From Bisporella sp. PMI_857 (taxonomy: Eukaryota > Ascomycota > Leotiomycetes > Helotiales > Helotiaceae), in assembly GCA_021307315.1 (NCBI GenBank), contig JAJSPD010000005.1, positions 124,001-188,000 of the forward strand: a DNA stretch of 64,000 nucleotides, read 5' to 3'. Shown in pieces: positions 56,642 through 64,000 of the stretch. The notes below the pieces were generated by a model, which was given only the letters and a program-made list of their open reading frames with translations, made no database searches and had not been told where the DNA came from. Each line of letters opens with the position of its first letter. The first letter of the stretch is position 1. Both the position numbers and the translations under genes were made by a program.

Positions 56642-58596
56642 ATGTTTACATATGTTACCCAGCTGGTCGGCCTGGTGTCAGCCTTCTCTCATGGACCAGT
56701 TTGCAAAAGTGTTCCTGGTAGCAATCTATGGCCCAATGACAGAGCATGGTCTGCATTGAATAATTCTATCTCAGGACGTTTAATCAAAACCGTGCCACCC
56801 GGATCAGTATGCCATCCTACGCAGCCCACATTCAATCCGCTCGCCTGTCCCTCTGTCCAAGCAGGATGGCTCACAAGTCAATGGCACACCGACAATCCCG
56901 TGAGCAGTATTATCAACAACTGGAACAACGATACTTGTCTTCCTTTACCAGCTTTGCCCTGCAGTGGCAAGGGGTATCCTATTTATGTGGTCAATGCCAC
57001 ATGTGCTGCGGATGTGAAGAAAGGCGTGGATTTTGCGAGAGCGAATCATATCCGACTTAATGTTAAGGGAACTGGCCATGATTATCTTGGAAGGTAGGAC
57101 CTTCTGTGCTATCTAATTAAACCTTGCTCAGTAGGATCATAGGTCTTCGGCGCCAAATTCGCTCTCGATCTGGACTCATCACATTCGAGGAATCTCTTTT
57201 CATGATGGCTTCAAGCCTCAAGAGTGCCGGAACACCATTGAAGGCCATGCAATTACCGTTGGCGCAGGAACTCAAATGCTTGAAATTGATCGGGAAGCTC
57301 ACCTTCGCAACCTGACAATTGTCAGTGGTGGAGGGGGGACCGTGGGAGTCGGTGGGTATCTTACAGGAGGCGGCCATGCCGCTTTGAGTTCAACTTATGG
57401 ACTGGGTGCTGATCAAGTTTTGGAACTGGAAATTGTGACGCCTAGCGGGAAAATTTTGACGATTAATGAGTGTCAGCATAAAGATTTATTTTGGGCTGTG
57501 CGAGGGGTGAGTTGGTTCCTTGCTAAACCGTTTTCGTTTTCCACGAAGATTTAAGATCTGACGATACTAGGGCGGTGGATCAACATTTGGTGTTATAACC
57601 TCAGTCACGATCCGCGCCTTCCCATCCACCAAGTTTGTGACCGCAAGTCTCTTTCTCGGTACCGCACCAGGAGGTGAAGGCTACTGGGACGTTATCACAC
57701 ACATCGTCTCACGTTATCCGGATCTGATCAGCCAAGGCATATCAGGCTATACCTTCATCGCACCAAATTTCCTCAGTGAGGACTTTAATATCACTTCGCC
57801 AGTGGACGGTTATTATGGTATCCTCATGCTACCGCTTCTACATCCATCCAACTCTTCTGAGTCACTCCTCACTGCTTTGAACAACGTCGTCGCCTCAGCC
57901 ACGGCCCCATATCCAGGGCAAATTTTCTCTAGCATAAGCACAACAACGTACGATGATTTCTGGGGCTACTACGAACCAAACAATGGACCCCAGGATGCTG
58001 GATACGACCAAATCACTGTATCACGGCTTTTAGATGGCAAAGCATTGGCAGATCGTGAGGGACTGAAAAAAGCCTTTAAAACAATTACCTCAGATGGAAC
58101 GGCTGCGGGTTTGTATTTGGTTGGTGGAGCTAATGTCTTCAACGCCAAACCAAGAGGTGGCAGTAACGCTGTCAACCCCGCGTGGAGGAAAGCATATGTC
58201 CATGCACGTGAGTGAAAATAATCCGCGCAAACTTTTGGAATATACGTAACTAATAGCCATAGTCTCTGGCGGCCGGTGGACACCTTTTGATTATGCGAAG
58301 AAAGCAGAAGTAGAAAACAAATTGACGAACGTATGGGGCAAAGCACTGAGGGAATTGGCACCGGATATGGGAGCTTACATAAATGAGGTATGTTTGGAAG
58401 TCTAGTTACGTGAAATGGCTAACAAGTGTAGGCGGATGCCAATGAGCCAAATTTCCAACAAGCTTTCTGGGGAGACAACTACCCGCGCTTGTTGGCTATC
58501 AAAAGAAGAGTCGATCCCACAGATCTGCTTTGGTGCACACCATGTGTAGGGAACGAGAGGTGGGCGCTGGTTGATGGTGTTTTGTGCAAGGTTTGA
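56642..58596 (+). CDS. Secreted BBE-like FAD-linked oxidase
   Basis: Berberine-bridge-enzyme-like, FAD_binding_4 oxidoreductase. Five exons: 56642-57093, 57143-57506, 57571-58207, 58257-58387 and 58432-58596 (introns 44-64 bp), 582 residues. A hydrophobic start (MFTYVTQLVGLVSAFS) serves as signal peptide. The FAD-anchoring histidine is in KGTGHDYLGRS, split by intron 1; then THHIRGISFHDGF, ITVGAGTQM, GGYLTGGGHAALSSTYGLGAD and AVRGGGGSTFGVI, all typical. The C-terminal BBE box is YPRLLAIKRRVDPTDLLWC. Substrates of relatives include sugars and secondary metabolites; none can be deduced. Intact. Confidence 0.92.
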
Positions 58597-60704
58597 ATTC
58601 TGCCTTAAGATTATTGTATGCTCTTTCGAAAATGTGACTGTAAGCTTCCATGCATCCTCCTTCTAATTCAAACAAAATTTGGCTCATCTTTTTTTTTCGT
58701 TCTATAATGCAGCGCAGCTGGCCGTGGACATTGGCACATAGTTGTGCTCATTAATTGATCGATAAGTGACGCTTCTTGATGTTTGTTATCTGCCAGTACC
58801 GTTCAGCTTTTATGTCGTTGGTCTATACACGGAGTCCAAGTGCATGCCTACCACACGACCGCTTGCCCTAGCGGCGACTGCTAAGGCGTCCCGTTATAAA
58901 CAGCGCCGCCCTCTTGTATCGGTATTTCTATGTTCGACTCCCGGGTATCTTCATAGCCGGCACCAAGTTGGCGAGGATTCACAGAGTCAACAGATTCCTC
59001 AAGTTCATTCGGGGTTGCGACCTGGCTGTTACCTCCTACGATTTGGTCATGAGGTTGTTGACCTGTCCGTTATTAGACCCAAGAGCGGAGCAAGTGGAAA
59101 CGGTGTCCGCCATACCATCTGGGTAGCTGCACCCATGGATTTGGTGCCAAATGCCAAAAGCTGTGATGCCCAACATGAGAATACCGAATGTAATTGTGCA
59201 AATTGTAGCAGGGTCCCATCTTGGATGCTGACTCTCAGATGGCGCGACGCTCAGTGGAGATTCAGCGACGTTGTTGGTTGCACCGGCAAACGTGGACCGT
59301 AGATGGTTCGGTGGAAGATACATTATGCTGCTCTATTGAAGAGTTGAGGAACAAGCTGGCACTGAGCCTTAGTAGAATGGCACAAGTGAAGGCAAGGGAT
59401 GCTCTTAAAAATTTGAGCGACAAGAGGTAAGCAGAAGTGATCTTTATAAGGAATTTTGCTATATTAGACGCTCGAGGAACTTTTGGAATTGTGCATCTTT
59501 TGCGCAGCTTTCGCTCCACTTGCTCCATGCCCGCTGGCCGACAGGCGGTAGACCAGCAACAGGAAAGGCCATATCCATACTTTGCTTTCATGCATAGGCG
59601 GTATAGCAGGTGGTAAGCGAAATGATAAAGGAATAGATAGCGAACGTTCTGTTCACATCAAGTACGACACATGCCATTGATTAGCGTCTTTTCAAACGTT
59701 TCCACGCCCATGCTAACAGCCTACTACGTCCAATCGATGATAAGAGCTCTACAGAATCTTTGTTTGCATACAGCTTTGTGATTGGTTCTGATCTACATTC
59801 TGTGAGGTGGATGTACCTACTATGCAATGGAAACATCCAGATCTTGCCGGATGGACGTATGCCTAACTTCAAGTGTGGCTAAACTCTGGGCAGTTTGGCA
59901 TCACTTACGAATACGCCCGACTGGCAAAGAGCAGGGGCTTATCCCAACAGGATCAACACAGCAATGCAGTATGTAAGTAAAATCATGGAAACTCTATTCC
60001 CACCACCAGTACTAATTAGGCTCGATGGCGGTAGCAGGTCAAGGGTATGAATGCTGGGAATCTTGGCCTAGAAGGTTCAGAAGAGGCTGTATCTGTGATA
60101 AACCCTGTCCTGGTCCTGGGGAGAGAGTCTGATGTCGCTTGGGGGTTCGTACAAACCCCGTAAAAATAAGCGGTTACTGTATGGCTGACTTCTGGAAAAT
60201 GAGACTGTTACACAAAACCATTACGGGGGAATGAAGCTAAGAAAAGCCACAAAAACTCATTACTCAAGCACAGCTGGGCCACTACAAGAATAGAAAAGGT
60301 GTGACGTAGCGACAAGGGTGAGTGGGATGTGTTTTGAAAACCAGTTCCAGGCGAACCCCAGATATGGCAGGCGGTCCTTCCAGCAATGTTCCATTCCGGT
60401 TCTTTTGTGGTCTCTCAGCCTCAACCAATGAGAGATGTTGCCCTCCCTCCCCCGGCCCCCTCTCCCTCTCGGATATGCCGACCCATTTAGGCAAGCTTCT
60501 ACTATGTAGACATGGACATGCATGTTTATCAGTATCTTGGAGGCTGTTTCCACGTTCCATATGATAAACTATCCCTTAGTGTTCTCATCCACAAGGAATC
60601 CTCTTTAACCAGCTTTTCATGAAGTGACATTCATTGCTTCAAGGACGTGGCATTTGAGCGCCAACACAAACACCTCCATAATCATCCCCTCACCAGGGTC
60701 CATC
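58597..60704. other. 2.1-kb gene-poor stretch
   Basis: Only the weak small frame 59036-59323 (listed separately) stands out. Other frames show no recognisable family. No repeats recognised. Confidence 0.4.
59036..59323 (-). CDS. Possible small single-pass membrane protein
   Basis: An ATG-started frame of 95 residues with a clear hydrophobic helix (ATICTITFGILMLGITAFGIW) preceded by Ser/Pro-rich sequence and followed by a cysteine-containing tail. Small fungal proteins of this layout exist, but I recognise no family and see no introns. Very tentative. Confidence 0.25.
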   Translation of the reverse strand: MYLPPNHLRSTFAGATNNVAESPLSVAPSESQHPRWDPATICTITFGILMLGITAFGIWHQIHGCSYPDGMADTVSTCSALGSNNGQVNNLMTKS

Positions 60705-62340
60705 ATGTCGTCGGAAGCTACTCTCGCCGACCTCTATGCGAAGATAGCAGCACGACTGAAGGCCAGCCAATCACTCTCTCGCAATCAGAACTCCCTCACA
60801 GGGGGTCTTCAAGGCTCAGAAGAGATATCAGAACAAGTGCAGCATCCGTATAACAATAACCAAAACCAAATCTCGCACCCTACCCTGAACCCCATAAATG
60901 CGGTTCTGACTCAACAAGGTCGGTACGCACAACAACCGCAGGTATTAAATGAAGATATATCTGAGACAACGAGTGTTACTCGTAAACGAGGATATGAAGA
61001 ACATATGTTCGACTTATGCGGTACACCCTGGCAATCATCGTTTAAGAGAAGCAAACCCATGCGTAGAGGAATACTCTCTTCATCAACTCAAGAAAATATT
61101 GCCAAGGTCAAAAAGGCGGGAGGTGCATGTTGGAGATGCAAAATGCTAAAGAAGCCAGTGAGTGCTTTATAAGAAAGAGAGGTCGATACTGATGATACCT
61201 CAATAGTGCGATGGTGCTACACCTTGCAAGCAATGTGAGAACAACAATGGTGCATTGTGGGATATTGAGTGTATACGTGGATCCTTGCAGATACCATACG
61301 ACCACTGGGATGGCAGTAAATGTTCTCCCGCAATTTCTCTGAGAAAGACTTACTAAAAACTATTAGGCACGAAGCTTCTGAGTTGTGGTAGGTGGCTATG
61401 TCACCGCGGCTCCAATTACTTCCCCGAATATGTGACAATCAATTCATCTGAAAAGTCGTGCATCCGGGATCTGCCAATACCAATAATCGAATCTAGCTCA
61501 GGTATACTGGATTGCTTGAGCCTGTTTAGAAATTTTGATCGACAATATAAATTATTTCCTAGTGCATTCAACCATTTTATTTTCCAGAGTGTTCGGATTC
61601 AGGAAGACATTATTTTCAGGCAGCCTAGTCCCAAGATTCACCTTGGTGAAGACAACATTCTAATATATCTAAGCTTACGCATGCTTGCACTGTCGTTGGA
61701 GAGATTTCATGTTGGCAAAATCGAATTTTATAGCCACACACCTATAGCCAGAGATATGGAGACAGGTCAGCAAGTCGAAAACTGTTTCCACTTCCTCGGT
61801 AGTGGTCGAATAAATGCCAAATACTTTAAAACGATGCCAGCCAATGGTCGAGCGAGAGAAATCGATGCCGAGAAAGAAGATCAATTCTTTCTACTCGTAA
61901 ATCATGTGATTAGCTTAATTGGGCGACTTCTGTTTCTGCGTAAAGCGGTATACTTCCCGGTTGTTTTCTGCGCCTTAGGTATCTTATCTAGGACTTGGCC
62001 TTTTATTGACAACCGTCTTGTGCCAGTGTATGGCATTAGACTTCGAATCCGCACTTTTTGCAGATTTTACATTAGTTGCGCAAAGGGGTGCCATCCATTC
62101 CATTACAATCAAGTTCAAACTCTCGCGCAATATAGCCAATGGGTCAAGGGAGATCAGATGTCTGTCAATTATTTTACTTGGCTCCAGGAACCGTGGCATG
62201 AATATATGAGATGTAAGTTTCTACAGGCATTTCATCATGCAATCTTTCCCTAACTCAAGTGTGCAGCTGTAGGGTCTTTAGAGGACTTCCCACAAGAGGA
62301 AGAAAGCCTTGAGCATAAGTTTAATCTGGCTTTTGGGTGA
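60705..62340 (+). CDS. Orphan protein with CWRC-type zinc-cluster-like motif
   Basis: Exons 60705-61157, 61207-61315, 61367-62212 and 62267-62340 (introns 49, 51 and 54 bp) give 493 residues. The N-terminal 120 residues are Gln/Asn-rich. Across intron 1 the protein reads GGACWRCKMLKKPC|DGATPCKQC, a CX2CX6CX5CX2C spacing like the fungal Zn2Cys6 cluster, with a further Cys in WDIEC. Continuing blocks (CGRWLCHRGSNYFPEYV, then a helical C-terminal domain) match a large fungal family that keeps the GACWRC motif but is not characterised as a transcription factor. The last exon ends SLEHKFNLAFG. A nuclear DNA-binding role is inferred only from the cysteines. Confidence 0.75.
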
Positions 62341-62744
62341 CCCTTAATATGAGATTGTGTTTAAACTGGACCCAACTTGGAAGACACCCATATGTTCATA
62401 TGGATAAGCTTCAGACACAAGCTTGAGAGCATTCAATTTTGACCTAGTAGCCAACCATATCTACCAGCCTCATCGGTTTCAAATATCGTTCAAGATGACT
62501 TAGTCCTCTATTATTCTAGGTAGACAATAATACATTTTCCCGCTGTCACATAAGAAGTAGTAGATTACTTCATGAGCTTCTTGGAATCTCTTCCTTGGTT
62601 GGTTTGGGGTCGCATTGAGCAGCAACATAAACGTATCGATTTAGAACGACATACGATCAATACCCGCAAAAGTGGGCTTCATTTTGTCTACTTTTATACG
62701 CTCTCTTTGTGACGTACTTGAACAGTCCATTCTCTTTTCACTCT
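62341..62744. other. Intergenic, no gene seen
   Basis: Convergent 3' flanks, no recognisable feature. Confidence 0.45.
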
Positions 62745-64000
62745 CTATTTCCCTTTTACATCCTCAGCCGAAAGCTCCATCACCTTGTCAGACCCTGAAA
62801 ACATAACATTCCACTTGCCCTCCGCATTACCACCTTTTCTCAGTGCTATCTCTACCGGGATGTCATGATCAGGCTGCGGAATCGTAGTCCACATCTCGGC
62901 ATTCTCAGTCGTCGGCCGCACCCACTTCCCATTTATAGGCGTAATATCAAAGCGCAGCGCCATCAGCGCAGCGAAACTTATGATCTCTGTGCTCGCAAAG
63001 TGGCGACCGGGGCAGAGTGTGGTGCCGCCACCAAAACTGCGGAAAGCGATCGGGTTAGGCCGTTTATTGTTCGTCGACCGGACAAAACGTCTGTGGTTGA
63101 ACTCGGCCACGTTCTCGCCCCAGATGGATGGATAGCTATGCTGCACCGCGCCGGGTATCATGACCGTGCCGCCTTTCTTCAGGAGGTATTTGCCGTCGAG
63201 AATGTGGTCCTCCATGACGACTCGGACGGACGTGCCGATGCTGTGAAAGCGGAGAACTTCTTGCAAGGTGGAGAGCAAGATGGGACAGGAAGTTTTGATA
63301 TCGGATAGATCGATCTTATGTCCACCCGGCTCCTCGACCACAATTTTAGAAAGCTCGTCCCGGACTTCCTCTAGAACAATTGGATCGGAGAAGACGTGAT
63401 AGATGAGCCAGAACCCTGCCGGTCCGGTGTTGGCAATTACGGCGAGTGCTCCGCCGATCTCAAATCGGGCTATGTCGGCCATGGTAACGTTGTATTCTAA
63501 GCTATGATCGACCCGAGCTTTGACTAGAGCCGAGCCTTGTTCGTATCCTTTATCGTTGAAGTACCGTTTCATGGCCACGGCAATAAGCTCTCGTGCTTGC
63601 ACGCTCTTCCTCGCTAATATCGACGGGAGCAGATTTATTAAAAGTATGACAATTCCTGGACCGAATCTCCTGTGCTGACCATTAATGTTAAAATTTCAAT
63701 ACGTAAAACGAAGGTTTCCTACCAGAAGGCGGCCTCGACAGCAGGGTCTTTGAAAGGATTCATGGGACCATATACCGCGTCCGTAGTAGCAATTGAGAGC
63801 TCATGAACAGCCCATTCAAACAATTTAACATGTTTGGTAGGTCGAGATGCTAGCCTTTCTACTATTTCCGCAACATTCTGAATTGCAGCACGATTCATAG
63901 CATCAAGATTAGCGCCTGGGGAGAGGGCAGGGTGGATTGCTTTGCTGAAGGTGACAGCGAATGCATTTCCCCAATTGCCATCCTTGGGGTCCAGGTCTTT
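62745..64000 (-). CDS. Cytochrome P450, CYP7/8-like I-helix type (5' end outside window)
   Basis: Heme monooxygenase. Exons 62745-63669 and 63723 to beyond the window end; the intron is 53 bp (GTAGGA donor, CAG acceptor) and the join reads EAAFWRFGPGIVILL. The heme loop FGGGTTLCPGRHFA holds the cysteine ligand; the EVLR of LQEVLRFHS is the ExxR of helix K; GAVQHSYPSIWGENVAEFNHRRF is the usual PERF-region equivalent. The I-helix reads IANTGPAGFWLIYHV, without the canonical (A/G)GxxT, as in CYP7/CYP8-type enzymes that isomerise or hydroxylate sterol or oxylipin substrates. The N-terminal membrane anchor lies off the window. Substrate unknown. Confidence 0.93.

Overview
The window is nuclear DNA of a filamentous ascomycete (Pezizomycotina). 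Genes carry short introns (about 48-110 bp) with GTRNGT donors, CTAAY branch sites and YAG acceptors. Fungal-specific families are present: HET domain, Zn2Cys6, fungal GMC and BBE oxidoreductases, AA9 and GH93. A Leotiomycetes-like plant-associated or saprotrophic fungus fits the gene content, but this placement is inference. I recognise no tRNA, rRNA, CRISPR array or viral sequence.

Layout. 1-11 kb is accessory: the 3' part of a GMC oxidoreductase, a frame-broken cytosolic glutamyl-tRNA synthetase copy, and a small carbohydrate block of GH93 arabinanase-like (-), GH35-like beta-galactosidase (+) and a Zn2Cys6 regulator that carries an in-frame stop. 11.8-13.5 kb is a HET-domain gene, followed by about 2.2 kb of mostly non-coding DNA with a clear hAT-type MITE (8-bp target-site duplication). 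15.7-27.4 kb is a compact conserved island of three head-to-head pairs: CDC123/CWC21, ECI1-like/PET100 and YebC-TACO1-like/LAA1(HEATR5). 27.6-30.5 kb holds an orphan membrane protein and a secreted phospholipase A2. 30.5-36 kb is gene-poor, with a Mutator-like MITE (9-bp duplication), a PLC-like secreted protein and a second MITE. 36-39.7 kb is one large exon encoding a HET-domain protein that carries two separate tandemly duplicated insertions. 42-64 kb is again accessory: an OPT oligopeptide transporter with an apparent in-frame stop, an AA9 lytic polysaccharide monooxygenase with CBM1, small membrane proteins, a siderophore-type MFS transporter, a secreted BBE-like FAD oxidase, an unusual Zn2Cys6-like orphan protein and a cytochrome P450 cut by the window end.

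How the genes relate. The GH93/GH35/regulator block fits degradation of rhamnogalacturonan-I arabinan and galactan side chains; the shared promoter of the two enzymes holds a perfect 12-bp inverted repeat. PET100 and the TACO1-like gene sit tail to tail and both belong to cytochrome c oxidase biogenesis. Several accessory genes carry single lesions that look like C:G to T:A changes (stop in the regulator, stop in OPT, lost splice donor in AA9) or frame breaks (GluRS copy), whereas the conserved island is intact. Exon coordinates below were derived by hand from splice signals and reading phase, not by transcript evidence.
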